37,016 nt of DNA, taken from positions 1-37,016 of IMG/VR virus record IMGVR_UViG_3300007770_000522, one strand, 5' to 3'. Below the pieces are notes generated by a model. It worked only from the letters and a program-made list of their open reading frames with translations, did no database searches and was not told the origin of the DNA. A program made the translations under genes and the position numbers. Shown here one piece after another: positions 16,401-25,186 of the stretch. How positions within the stretch are numbered: position 1 is the stretch's first letter; each line of letters begins with the position of its first letter. This stretch comes from a virus.

Positions 16401-16711
16401 TGGCAATTACAATAGATGTAAAAGTTGGAGATACTATTCTTACCGGAAAATTTAAGAATAAGAAAACAGTAATTAAAAAAATTGGTGTAGATAAACATGG
16501 AATGCCGACTATAAACGATAGAAAAGTCGTAACGTTTAGAATACACAAAAAAGTCAATATATTTGATAAAGATTTTACTGAAGATGTAGAACGTGATAAT
16601 GATGGATATGGTAAATACAAAGAACCAACGGATAGTGAATTTGATGAACCTTCAAAAACTAAAAAATTAGAAGGTAAATCGACATACAAACAAATAATGG
16701 AGATTAAATAA
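16400..16711 (+). CDS. Conserved small phage protein, beta-rich, 103 aa
   Basis: The protein begins MAITIDVKVGDTILTGKFKN and continues through KTVIKKIGVDKHGMPTINDR to a polar acidic tail. The first 55 residues look like a small beta barrel (KVGDTILTGKF is typical of OB or SH3-like openings). I recall near-identical openings in other marine phage genomes. TAATG overlaps occur at both ends, coupling it to the genes on either side. The position between the ligase-like fusion and the terminase suggests a late gene; no activity can be assigned. Confidence 0.7.
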   Translation: MAITIDVKVGDTILTGKFKNKKTVIKKIGVDKHGMPTINDRKVVTFRIHKKVNIFDKDFTEDVERDNDGYGKYKEPTDSEFDEPSKTKKLEGKSTYKQIMEIK

Positions 16712-17025
16712 TGGAATGGTTAAAAAAACTAATTATTGCGATTTTAGGACTTTTCGGTTTGAGTACGTTATTGAGTGCAAAAAAATCAAAAGAAGCTAAA
16801 GAATTAAAGAAAGTCATTAAAGAGAATAAGAAAAAAGAAGAAGTAGTGGCACACGAAATAGAAACCTTACAGAAAAATAAGAAAAAAAACAAGAAAGAAA
16901 TAACAAAGTTAAAAAGAAAATTAACACGAACTAAAAATGAAGTCAAGAAAATGGAAACAGCCTTTGAAAATGATGATGTGGATGATGCGGCAGAGTTTTT
17001 AAGGAAATTTTCCAAAAGTAAATAA
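16711..17025 (+). CDS. Membrane-anchored coiled-coil protein, 104 aa
   Basis: Residues 1-22 (MEWLKKLIIAILGLFGLSTL and onward) form one N-terminal membrane helix. Residues 24-90 are an almost uninterrupted Lys/Glu coiled coil (KELKKVIKENKKKEEVV; later KEITKLKRKLTRTKNEV). This shape matches inner-membrane spanin subunits and also several phage membrane scaffolds. The gene at 17335, with a signal peptide, coiled coil and C-terminal membrane segment, could be its partner. No lipobox is visible in either, so a lysis role remains a suggestion. Confidence 0.7.
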   Translation: MEWLKKLIIAILGLFGLSTLLSAKKSKEAKELKKVIKENKKKEEVVAHEIETLQKNKKKNKKEITKLKRKLTRTKNEVKKMETAFENDDVDDAAEFLRKFSKSK

Positions 17026-17054
17026 TTATATATACATATATAAGGAGAAATTAA

Positions 17055-17333
17055 ATGGCAGATGCAGGAACATTATTTAGGTCATTACCAACGGATCAAA
17101 AGCTTGGTGATTACAATGGTATAACAAAAGTAAATTCAAGTACCACTGTAGATTTTACAGGCTCAAATGCCGGTGCTGGATTTATAGTTGAAGATGTAAC
17201 AAATGTAACTATTCATGGATCTGGTGGTGGAACTTTACCTGGTACTACATTAACTGCAGATACACTTTATCCAATAGGAGTAAAGAAAGTAGTAATTGGT
17301 GCAACTGGTGTAGTTTACGTATTACATAGATAA
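17055..17333 (+). CDS. Small beta-rich protein, possibly virion decoration, 92 aa
   Basis: ATAAGGAG ends about 8 bases before the ATG at 17055, and the 29-base gap upstream is a pure AT run (TTATATATACATATATA) that may hold a promoter. The protein (MADAGTLFRSLPTDQKLGDYNG, then GAGFIVEDVTNVTIHGSGGG and VVIGATGVVYVLHR) has alternating beta strands, Gly/Thr/Ser-rich turns and no charge clusters, as expected for a small virion surface or head-decoration protein. No family is assigned with certainty. It sits just before the terminase among late genes. Confidence 0.65.
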   Translation: MADAGTLFRSLPTDQKLGDYNGITKVNSSTTVDFTGSNAGAGFIVEDVTNVTIHGSGGGTLPGTTLTADTLYPIGVKKVVIGATGVVYVLHR

Positions 17334-17334
17334 T

Positions 17335-17709
17335 ATGAAGTATATTTGGATAATACTGTTGTCCACTTTTTTGTTTGGTCAACATACATTTACAGCCGAT
17401 GAAGTATTAGGATTTGCAAATAAGATAAAATCTTTACAAGCTGATAGTTTAAATTTAGCAAATCAAGTTGGTATTTCAGAAGAATTAGTAGTTAAATATG
17501 AAGAACATATACGGACTGATTCTCTTTTGTTGATACAAAAAGACGAGCAAATTTTACTGTTAAGGGAACAGAATGAAAATTTGGAAGAACAGTCTAATTT
17601 GAATAAACCATCGTGGTATGAAAATAAGTGGCTTTATTTCACATACGGAGCAGCATCAGTAATTATACCAACTTATTTAGGAATAAAAATAGTGGAAGTA
17701 ACAAAGTAA
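17335..17709 (+). CDS. Secreted coiled-coil protein with C-terminal membrane segment, 124 aa
   Basis: The N-terminus MKYIWIILLSTFLFGQ is a signal peptide with a probable cut after FG or GQ. Residues 20-85 form a coiled coil (LQADSLNLANQVGISEELVV; later LLIQKDEQILLLREQN), and residues about 100-118 (LYFTYGAASVIIPTYLGIKI) form a membrane segment. It could be a lysis or envelope protein, perhaps paired with the coiled-coil gene at 16711. Its stop shares bases with the terminase start (TAATG at 17707). The function is unproven. Confidence 0.7.
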   Translation: MKYIWIILLSTFLFGQHTFTADEVLGFANKIKSLQADSLNLANQVGISEELVVKYEEHIRTDSLLLIQKDEQILLLREQNENLEEQSNLNKPSWYENKWLYFTYGAASVIIPTYLGIKIVEVTK

Positions 17710-19283
17710 TGAGTAGACCTAACATAAAAGAAATAATAAAGGCTGAGTATATAAAATGTGCTAAAGACCCAATATATTTCCTAAAAAAATATGCGGTTAT
17801 TCAACACCCAATTGAAGGAAAAATTCCATTTACTTTATATGACTTTCAGGAAAAAACATTGGAAGATTTTAATGATCACAATTACAACATTATATTAAAA
17901 GCCCGTCAATTAGGAATATCTACTCTTGTGGCAGGTTATTCATTATGGTTGATGACTTTTCAGAGTGATAAGAATATATTGGTAATCGCTACTAAACAGG
18001 ATACAGCTAAAAACCTTGTAACAAAAATACGAGTGATGCACGCAAATCTTCCAAATTGGGTAAAATCCAGTTGTACGGAGGATAATAAATTATCATTAAA
18101 ATATTCTAATGGTTCACAAGTAAAAGCCATTTCAAGTGGTGAAGATAGTGGTAGGTCAGAAGCATTATCATTATTGATATTAGATGAAGCTGCATTTATT
18201 CCAAAAATTGATACAATATGGACTGCCGCACAAAGTACACTATCTACTGGTGGACAATGTATAGCATTATCTACACCGAATGGTGTTGGTAATTGGTTTC
18301 ACAAAACTTGGACTGACGCAGAAACTGGGAAGAGTGATTGGAATTTTATTAAACTTCACTGGTCATTACATCCGGATAGAGAACAGGATTGGAGAGATGA
18401 ACAAGATAAACTACTTGGACCTTCAATGGCCGCACAAGAATGTGATTGTGACTTCATCACTTCAGGTCAAACTGTAATTGATGGTGTTATATTAGAAGAA
18501 TATAAGAATAAACACGTAGAAGATCCTATGGAAAAAAGAGGATTTGATAGTAATTTGTGGGTATGGAGACCGCCCGATTATAACAGAGATTATGTAGTAA
18601 GTGCTGACGTTGCTCGTGGTGATGGATCTGATTTTTCAGCATTTCATGTAATAGATGTAGAAAATTTAGAACAAGTAGCAGAATATAAAGGAAAAATATC
18701 TACAAAAGATTTTGGTAATTTATGTATGAATACAGCAGTAGAATACAATAATGCATTACTCGTTATTGAAAATGCATCAATTGGTTGGGCAGCAATACAA
18801 CAAGTAATAGACAGAAATTATGATAATTTATTTTATACGAGTAAAGATTTACATTATGTAGATGTTCAACGTCAAGTAATAAATAAATATAGAAATGAAG
18901 AAAGGAAAATGGTTCCTGGTTTCAGTATGACAATGAAAACAAGACCATTAGTGATTGCTAAATTAGAAGAGTATTTTAGAGAAAAGACTGTAATAGTTCA
19001 TTCTTCCAGATTGATTGAGGAATTATTTGTATTTATTTATCATAACATGAAAGCACAAGCAATGGAAGGATATAATGATGACCTTCCAATTAGTCTTGCG
19101 ATAGGTATGTGGGTAAGAGATACAGCATTACGACTAAAATCAGAGGGAATAGCATTACAGAAAGATGTATTAAATAGAGTGTTAGATTATGACGCAGTTT
19201 ACCAACCAACAGAAAATCAAAATGATTATTGGGAAATGGAAACTGGTAGAGAAAAAGAGGATTTGACATGGTTGATTCGATAG
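17709..19283 (+). CDS. 17: Terminase large subunit (T4 gp17-like)
   Basis: The protein starts at ATG 17709; the frame is open further upstream but that part is the coiled-coil gene's territory. The 524 residues show the ATPase motor with Walker A KARQLGIST (64-72), Walker B LLILDE (D159, E160) and coupling motif STP (188-190). The RNase H-like nuclease has D300 in VSADVARGDGSDFSAF, E354 in LLVIENASIG and D457/D458 in GYNDDLP. This enzyme drives DNA into the prohead through the portal and cuts the concatemer. It is shorter than T4 gp17 (610 aa), lacking terminal extensions. It is followed by a homing endonuclease gene that overlaps its end by 16 bases, yet its C-terminus looks intact. Confidence 0.95.
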   Translation: MSRPNIKEIIKAEYIKCAKDPIYFLKKYAVIQHPIEGKIPFTLYDFQEKTLEDFNDHNYNIILKARQLGISTLVAGYSLWLMTFQSDKNILVIATKQDTAKNLVTKIRVMHANLPNWVKSSCTEDNKLSLKYSNGSQVKAISSGEDSGRSEALSLLILDEAAFIPKIDTIWTAAQSTLSTGGQCIALSTPNGVGNWFHKTWTDAETGKSDWNFIKLHWSLHPDREQDWRDEQDKLLGPSMAAQECDCDFITSGQTVIDGVILEEYKNKHVEDPMEKRGFDSNLWVWRPPDYNRDYVVSADVARGDGSDFSAFHVIDVENLEQVAEYKGKISTKDFGNLCMNTAVEYNNALLVIENASIGWAAIQQVIDRNYDNLFYTSKDLHYVDVQRQVINKYRNEERKMVPGFSMTMKTRPLVIAKLEEYFREKTVIVHSSRLIEELFVFIYHNMKAQAMEGYNDDLPISLAIGMWVRDTALRLKSEGIALQKDVLNRVLDYDAVYQPTENQNDYWEMETGREKEDLTWLIR

Positions 19284-19939
19284 TATATTCGAGAATATGT
19301 GAGTTCTGTAAAATTGAAAGATTTTATAAAACAAAACAGGGATTAAAATACGGCGTGAATCATAATAAAAAATGTAGAAGCTGTGCCAGTTCTGGTAAAA
19401 ATAATGGAAATTATGGTGGATATGGATATACTGATGAAGTTAGAAAAAAGATGGGTGAATTAAAAAAAGGAACTAAACAGTCAGAAAAAACAAAACTTAA
19501 AATAAGTGAAACTATGAAAGAGTATAGAAAAAATACAATAAATTCTTTTACACTTGAAAGTAGTAGAAAAAAAATTAGTGAATATCGTATCGGTAAAAAA
19601 GCGTCTGCTGAAACTAAAGGGAAAATGAGATTGGCACACCTTAAACGGATTGAGGAAATCAACGGATATGTATATCCAAACTACAATCCAGAAGCATGTA
19701 AAATAATAGATGAATACGGTAAAAAACATGGATACAACTTCCAACATGCAGAGAACGGTGGTGAATATCACATTAAAGAATTGGGATATTTTGTAGATGG
19801 TTATGATAAAGAAAAAAACGTGGTTATAGAATATTATGAAAAGCATCATGATAAGCAGATAGAAAATGATAAAATACGAAAACAAGAAATTATTGATTTA
19901 CTTGGATGTAAATTTATAGAAATTAATTATAATAAATAA
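19268..19939 (+). CDS. Free-standing homing endonuclease (zinc-binding, NUMOD3, Vsr-like nuclease)
   Basis: The ATG at 19268 lies within the last codons of the terminase. The 223-residue protein has an N-terminal zinc-binding region (CEFCK, then CRSCASSG). A NUMOD3-type DNA-binding segment follows (NGNYGGYGYTDEVRKKMGEL, KISETMK), and last comes a Vsr-like nuclease resembling the EDxHD group: YFVDGYDKEKNVVIEYYEKHHDK with downstream D..R. Such enzymes cut intron-less or gene-boundary sites in related phages and spread by repair. It separates terminase and portal, a common location for intruding genes in T4-like phages. Its base composition matches its neighbours. Confidence 0.85.
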   Translation: MVDSIVYSRICEFCKIERFYKTKQGLKYGVNHNKKCRSCASSGKNNGNYGGYGYTDEVRKKMGELKKGTKQSEKTKLKISETMKEYRKNTINSFTLESSRKKISEYRIGKKASAETKGKMRLAHLKRIEEINGYVYPNYNPEACKIIDEYGKKHGYNFQHAENGGEYHIKELGYFVDGYDKEKNVVIEYYEKHHDKQIENDKIRKQEIIDLLGCKFIEINYNK

Positions 19940-19948
19940 GAGGTTAAA

Positions 19949-22900
19949 ATGGCAGATACAACATTAAGAAGTAGACTCAAAAGACTTTTCAGCACCAACG
20001 TGATCGTTAGACACGCAGGTGGTAAAAAGTTAAAAATAGCAGATACAAATAGAGTTCAACAAGCTACACGAAATAGTCTTGTGGATAGATGGTCCAGAAT
20101 ACACACTAATTTAACAACTGGTGGATACGGACACGCACAGGCAATTAGTTTTCAAGCTCAACGACTTGCACTATTTAGAGATTATGAGGAAATGGACGCT
20201 GATGCTATCATTTCAAGTGCTCTTGACATTTATGCAGATGAATGTTTAAGTTCAGATACTATAATTCCATTATTAGATGGCCGTAAATTAACAATTAAAG
20301 AATTATTTGATGAAAATGATCGAAACTTTTGGTTATACGGATTAGATGATACTGGGAATTTTATACCATCTAAAGCGGATAAGGTGGTATACAAAGGCAA
20401 ATCTGAAGTGTATGAAATTACATTAGAAGATGGTACTATCTTAAAATCGACAGGAAACCATAGATGGGTAAATGGGAGCGGTGAATTAGTGTATACAGAT
20501 ACTTTAAGTGTTGGTGATGGTATATATGCATTAAATACTAAACTTAGTGATAAAAAATTAAACGGGTATTTAATGATAAAAAATAATGGAAAATTTGATT
20601 TTGTTCATAGAATCGTTGCAAATTCAATAGATATTTTGAAAAATATGAGAAAATCTAAATCTACGAAAGCAGTTATACATCATTCGGCATTTGATAAGTT
20701 AAATAATTCACCTGATCATTTAGAGTGGTTAGAACCTGATGATCATTGGAAAGTCCATGCAAAGTTTAATAAAGAGCTATGGTCAGACAAAAATATGGTG
20801 CATGAATATAAAGAAAAAACAACAATGGGGCATAAAAAATACTGGACTGATGAAAATAGAAGAAAAAAATCAATAGAACAGCATGAATTTATGAATAATT
20901 TTTTGAAAAATACTACATTTGAAGATAGACAAAAATTATATGCAAATTTTGGTAGAGATAATGGAATGTATAATAACGGAAATAAACTTGAGGGTTCTAA
21001 AAATGGTAGATGGTTAACTGATATTGATAGATTAACTGATATTGATTTAGTGGAAGTAGTAGAGTTTTTAATGGAAAATTATACGGGAGGTAGAGATACA
21101 AATGTATTTAATATAATACAAAAGAAATATAATTTTAATGTTGAAGAGTTACAAAAAGTAAAAAATAAAATATGTGAATTATATAATATAGATAATATAA
21201 AATCATTACCACGAAAATATAATGCAATGATAAATACTCACTTGTTAGATGAGATGAGATTAGTTATTGATGATTTTGAAAAAAATCCCAAACGAAATTA
21301 TGATAAATTATGTAATAAAATAAACACAAGTAAACGTGTTTTTAATAACATTTTATATGAAAGTGGATACAAACATTTTTCAGATTTTGTAGGCAGTTCT
21401 AATCATAGAATTGTTTCTATTAAAAAACTTGAGGCTGTGGAAGATGTTTATGATATAGTAAACGCTGGTGAAAATCATATATATGCATTAGAATCCAATG
21501 ATGGGTCCAAAATATATACTCATAACAGCACTATGAAAAGTGAGTACGGTCAAGTTTTAGAAATTAGATCAGAAAATGAAAATATAAATGATATATTGCA
21601 CAACCTATACTATGACGTTTTGAATATAGAATTCAATTTGTGGCCGTGGGTTCGTAATATGTGTAAATATGGTGATTTTTATTTATATTTAGATATTAAA
21701 GATAAATATGGTATTACAAATGTAGTCCCACTTTCAGCATATGACGTAACTCGTATTGAAGGTGAAGATCCAGAAAATCCATATATGGTACAGTTTGTAG
21801 TAGAAGAGGGTGATACTCGACATACTGGTAGAATGAGCGGACAAAAGGAATTAGAAAACTATGAAATAGCTCATTTCAGACTATTGAGTGATTCTAATTT
21901 CCTACCATACGGAAAGGGTATGATTGAAGGCGGTCGCAAAATCTGGAAACAACTTTCATTAATGGAAGACGCCATGTTAATTCATCGTATTATGAGAGCA
22001 CCAGAAAAACGAGTATTCAAATTTGATATTGGAAACATTCCACCAGCTGAAGTTGATAATTTTATGCAGAAGGTTACAAACAAAATGAAGAAGGCTCCAG
22101 TTATGGATCCAAAAACAGGAGATTACAACCTTCGGTATAACATACAAAATCTTACAGAGGATTTTTTCATTCCTGTTCGTGGTGGGGATAGTGGAACAGA
22201 AATTGATACTTTGAGTGGTCTTACATACGAAGCTGTGGATGATATAGAGTATCTACGAAACAAGTTAATGGCATCATTAAAGATACCAAAGGCGTTCCTT
22301 GGATACGAAGAAAATGTAGGATGTGTAGTTCCTGAAACTGAAATTCCATTGTTAAATGGTGAAGTAAAAACTGTTAAAGATATTATTGAAGATTATGAAA
22401 ATGGAATTAAACATTATACATATGCGATAGACCCAGAAACTAATATGATTGTTCCTGGTGAAATAGAATGGGCTGGATATACTAAAAAAGATGCTGAATT
22501 AGTTAGGGTTAATTTAGATAATGATAAATATATTGATTGTACACCAGACCATAGATTTTTAACGAGAGATGGTGATTGGGTTGAAGCTCAAGATTTAGAA
22601 GAAAATCAATCTTTAATGCCGTTGTATTTAGATGAAACTACACAAAAGAATAAACATGGATACGTAACTGTTTATCATCCTGGAACCGGTGTATATCAAG
22701 AAGTTCATAGATTAGTAGCAGAACATTATAATATGGTAACAGCTGGTAGTGGAAAGGTCGTTCATCATGCTGATTTTAATAAAGTTAATAATAATCCCGA
22801 AAATTTTGATTGTTCTATGAATTACATGGAACATCGACAATATCATAGTCGGTTAATTAATAAGACTATGAATTCTCCAGAAAATATCAGAAAACGTGTT

Positions 22901-24262
22901 CAGAAACAACGTACTGATAATCACTTTGTGACTGCTGGAAGAAAGGGTGGTTTGAAATCTACTGATCGATTAGTCGCCTGGAATAAAAAACATGGTGTTT
23001 GGAATAAAGATAAAAATATTGATGTCGAATGCAAACATTGCGGAACAATGTTTAATGTTCAATCATATAGAAAAAATACAGCATCATATTGTTCTTTCCG
23101 GTGTAGAGATGTAGCATATTCTATAAATAAAACTGGTAATACTTATAATACCAAGTATATTATTGATTATGATTACTTAGTTACTATTGCTAAAGAATGC
23201 TCTTCTTTTAAAGAATTAGAAACAAAATTAGATTTGACAAGAAGTACGTTAAATCGAGCCTTCTATTATCATAACATAGACAAGGTTCAGTTTCTATTCA
23301 AGTACATGCCACATGCATTAAAAAACAAAAACTTTATGCAGAATTATAGACAACATGAAAAACAATATTTGAATCATACAGTCAGTTCAGTAGAGTTTTT
23401 AAGTGAAGTAAAAGATACTTGTGATTTAACAATTACAAAATATCATAATTTCGCAACAAATGCTGGGGTGATAATTCACAACTCAAAAGCGACTCTTGCG
23501 GCAGAAGATGTTAGATTTGCAAGAACAATAGAAAGACTACAACGAATCATTACAAGTGAATTAACTAAAATTGGTATAGTCCACTTATATGCACAAGGTT
23601 ATACAGACCAAGAGTTAGTCAATTTTGATTTGGCATTAAAAAATCCATCTACAATATATGAAGAGGAAAAGATAGAGTTATGGAATAACAAACAAAGTCT
23701 TGCTTCAAGTATGATGGACTCTAAAATAGCAGACACAGAGTGGATTTATGATAATATATTTAAGTTTACCGAAGATGAAAAGAAGGATGTTAGACTTGGA
23801 TTGATTAAAGACCAAAAACGTAAGTTTAGATGGGAACAGATAGAACAAGAAGGAAACGACCCAGTTCAAAGTAATGAAGCAGTAGGAACACAAGGAGCAA
23901 TGATAGCAGGCGGTGGTGGTGAACAAGAAGGTGGTGGAAGTCCATTTGGTAGAACCGGTAAAGAATTAGATATGGAAATGCCAGATGACGGATGGCCAGG
24001 AAGTGGTCGTCCAAAAGAGGGACCTAAACACGGTAAAGATTCAAGTGTTAGAGGTCGAGATCCATTAGGTGCTCACGATAAGAGAAAAGGTGGCAGTGGA
24101 AGTCCAAAATATGGTCTTGCACTAGCACATTATGATGCATTAAAGAAGAGTTTAGGTAAAGTCGGTAAGGAAGATAGAAAGATTCTATTTGAAGCTGGTG
24201 ATGTAGAACAAGAATATAAGAATGAAGTATCTTCTTCATTAAATAATGGATCAAATGATTGA
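19949..24262 (+). CDS. 20: Portal protein (T4 gp20-like) with two inteins
   Basis: The reading frame encodes 1437 residues; removing residues 99-526 and 792-1178 leaves a 622-residue portal protein, close to marine gp20 lengths (T4 gp20 is 524). The exteins show RLFSTNVIVRHAGGKKLKI, MDADAIISSALDIYADE, a central IAHFRLLSDSNFLPYGKG, and LMASLKIPKAFLGYEENVG. The dodecameric portal sits at one capsid vertex, starts prohead assembly and passes DNA. Both inteins begin with Cys and end His-Asn before Ser, so splicing looks competent. The C-terminal tail is Gly-rich (AGGGGEQEGGGSPFGRTG). It follows the homing endonuclease gene after a 9-base gap. Confidence 0.94.
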   Translation: MADTTLRSRLKRLFSTNVIVRHAGGKKLKIADTNRVQQATRNSLVDRWSRIHTNLTTGGYGHAQAISFQAQRLALFRDYEEMDADAIISSALDIYADECLSSDTIIPLLDGRKLTIKELFDENDRNFWLYGLDDTGNFIPSKADKVVYKGKSEVYEITLEDGTILKSTGNHRWVNGSGELVYTDTLSVGDGIYALNTKLSDKKLNGYLMIKNNGKFDFVHRIVANSIDILKNMRKSKSTKAVIHHSAFDKLNNSPDHLEWLEPDDHWKVHAKFNKELWSDKNMVHEYKEKTTMGHKKYWTDENRRKKSIEQHEFMNNFLKNTTFEDRQKLYANFGRDNGMYNNGNKLEGSKNGRWLTDIDRLTDIDLVEVVEFLMENYTGGRDTNVFNIIQKKYNFNVEELQKVKNKICELYNIDNIKSLPRKYNAMINTHLLDEMRLVIDDFEKNPKRNYDKLCNKINTSKRVFNNILYESGYKHFSDFVGSSNHRIVSIKKLEAVEDVYDIVNAGENHIYALESNDGSKIYTHNSTMKSEYGQVLEIRSENENINDILHNLYYDVLNIEFNLWPWVRNMCKYGDFYLYLDIKDKYGITNVVPLSAYDVTRIEGEDPENPYMVQFVVEEGDTRHTGRMSGQKELENYEIAHFRLLSDSNFLPYGKGMIEGGRKIWKQLSLMEDAMLIHRIMRAPEKRVFKFDIGNIPPAEVDNFMQKVTNKMKKAPVMDPKTGDYNLRYNIQNLTEDFFIPVRGGDSGTEIDTLSGLTYEAVDDIEYLRNKLMASLKIPKAFLGYEENVGCVVPETEIPLLNGEVKTVKDIIEDYENGIKHYTYAIDPETNMIVPGEIEWAGYTKKDAELVRVNLDNDKYIDCTPDHRFLTRDGDWVEAQDLEENQSLMPLYLDETTQKNKHGYVTVYHPGTGVYQEVHRLVAEHYNMVTAGSGKVVHHADFNKVNNNPENFDCSMNYMEHRQYHSRLINKTMNSPENIRKRVQKQRTDNHFVTAGRKGGLKSTDRLVAWNKKHGVWNKDKNIDVECKHCGTMFNVQSYRKNTASYCSFRCRDVAYSINKTGNTYNTKYIIDYDYLVTIAKECSSFKELETKLDLTRSTLNRAFYYHNIDKVQFLFKYMPHALKNKNFMQNYRQHEKQYLNHTVSSVEFLSEVKDTCDLTITKYHNFATNAGVIIHNSKATLAAEDVRFARTIERLQRIITSELTKIGIVHLYAQGYTDQELVNFDLALKNPSTIYEEEKIELWNNKQSLASSMMDSKIADTEWIYDNIFKFTEDEKKDVRLGLIKDQKRKFRWEQIEQEGNDPVQSNEAVGTQGAMIAGGGGEQEGGGSPFGRTGKELDMEMPDDGWPGSGRPKEGPKHGKDSSVRGRDPLGAHDKRKGGSGSPKYGLALAHYDALKKSLGKVGKEDRKILFEAGDVEQEYKNEVSSSLNNGSND
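20243..21526 (+). mobile_element. Intein 1 in the portal gene, with HNH homing endonuclease
   Basis: Residues 99-526 of the precursor. It starts CLSSDTIIPLLDGRKL (block A), has STGNHRWV (block B), and ends VYDIVNAGENHIYALESN...YTHN before Ser527. An HNH-type nuclease is visible as FVHRIVAN and VIHHSAFDKLNNSPDHLEW (H244-H245). Insertion follows LDIYADE, in a conserved part of the portal, as is usual for inteins. Confidence 0.9.
22322..23482 (+). mobile_element. Intein 2 in the portal gene, with HNH homing endonuclease
   Basis: Residues 792-1178 of the precursor. Block A is CVVPETEIPLLNGEVKTV, block B is CTPDHRFLTRDGDW, and the C-terminus is CDLTITKYHNFATNAGVIIHN before Ser1179. The nuclease has EVHRLVAEHY and KVVHHADFNKVNNNPENF (H939-H940), and a four-cysteine zinc motif CKHCG...CSFRC lies near residue 1030-1050. 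The insertion point follows GYEENVG. Confidence 0.9.
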
Positions 24263-24278
24263 TTATTAGAAGTTTTTA

Positions 24279-24286
24279 TATTTATA
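24279..24286 (+). promoter_or_regulatory. Candidate phage promoter box TATTTATA
   Basis: TATTTATA lies in the 57-base gap after the portal gene, 33 bases before the ATG at 24320 and about 20 bases before TTAGGAG. Same placement as the copies at 6361 and 12331. Confidence 0.45.
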
Positions 24287-24319
24287 GATGAAGAAATATA
24301 CTATTTTAGGAGTTAAATT

Positions 24320-25186
24320 ATGAGTCAAAGAGTAAAACACTCGAAGATCAAGAATACTGGAATACTTTTCGAGTTATTATCCCGTCAAATTACAGTAGAC
24401 GTGATGAATAATAGTGGTAAGAGTAAATCCGTTGATATTTTGAAGAAATTTTTTAATGAGAATACTGAACTTGGGAAAGAAAACCAATTATATCAAGTAT
24501 TATTAAAAGAAAATTACAATTCAACACGAAAAGCAGAAAAACTGTTAGAAGCTGTATTAAGATCAAGAGAAAAACTACAGAATAAAAAATTACGAAGTGA
24601 AAAGTATAATTTAATTAAGGAAATTAAGAAAAATTACAAAGTTGAAGATTTTTTTAATGCTAGAATCCCTAATTATAAGGTATATGCCTCAATATACAAA
24701 ACATTTCTTGCAGAAACCACTCCGGTATTTGATCCAGCAGATGAAGTGAATAGTTCATTCACTATTGTAGAGCACGTCACAAGAAATAAAAGAAAAACAA
24801 GAAATACAGATAGCAAAACTCTTACTGAATTTAAGGGTGAAGATAAAGATTTACGATTGCTTTCATATCAATTAATGGTAGACAATTTTAACTCTAAATA
24901 TAAAACTTTAAATTCAATGCAAAGAAATTTGTTAAAAGAGTATGTAAATAACATTTCCAATACTAATTCATTAAGAGAATTTATCAATGGTGAAGTTAAA
25001 AAAGTAAAAGAGATTTTAACTAAAACTTTACCAAAAATAGATGATAAGATCACGAAAATTAAATTAACAGAAGCAATAAATCAAGCTGATACGCTAACAA
25101 AAGGAAAAATTGTAAGAGATAAACAGGTTGTATCATTAATGAGATATTATGAACTTATTGGAGAATTGAGAAATGTCACGAAATAA
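24320..25186 (+). CDS. Helical prohead-region protein, possible core/scaffold, 288 aa
   Basis: This is the first gene after the portal and a candidate promoter. In T4 the equivalent place holds the prohead-core genes 67, 68, 21 and 22. The protein is highly charged and helical (SQRVKHSKIKNTGILFELLS; later QVLLKENYNSTRKAEKLLEA). It contains several gp21-type motifs, including FLAE-T, LTE-F and IKLTEA-I, which would suit a scaffold degraded during maturation. I recognise a conserved marine-phage pattern but no named family, so the scaffold role rests on position and composition. Its end overlaps the next gene by 14 bases. Confidence 0.65.
   Translation: MSQRVKHSKIKNTGILFELLSRQITVDVMNNSGKSKSVDILKKFFNENTELGKENQLYQVLLKENYNSTRKAEKLLEAVLRSREKLQNKKLRSEKYNLIKEIKKNYKVEDFFNARIPNYKVYASIYKTFLAETTPVFDPADEVNSSFTIVEHVTRNKRKTRNTDSKTLTEFKGEDKDLRLLSYQLMVDNFNSKYKTLNSMQRNLLKEYVNNISNTNSLREFINGEVKKVKEILTKTLPKIDDKITKIKLTEAINQADTLTKGKIVRDKQVVSLMRYYELIGELRNVTK

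Noticed and set aside
18280-18477. A second + strand frame inside the terminase gene
   Set aside because: It lies fully inside the terminase in another frame, with no ribosome binding site and no recognisable sequence.
19949-24262. Portal gene split into separate genes by insertions
   Set aside because: The frame is open throughout and both insertions have complete intein ends, so protein splicing explains them.
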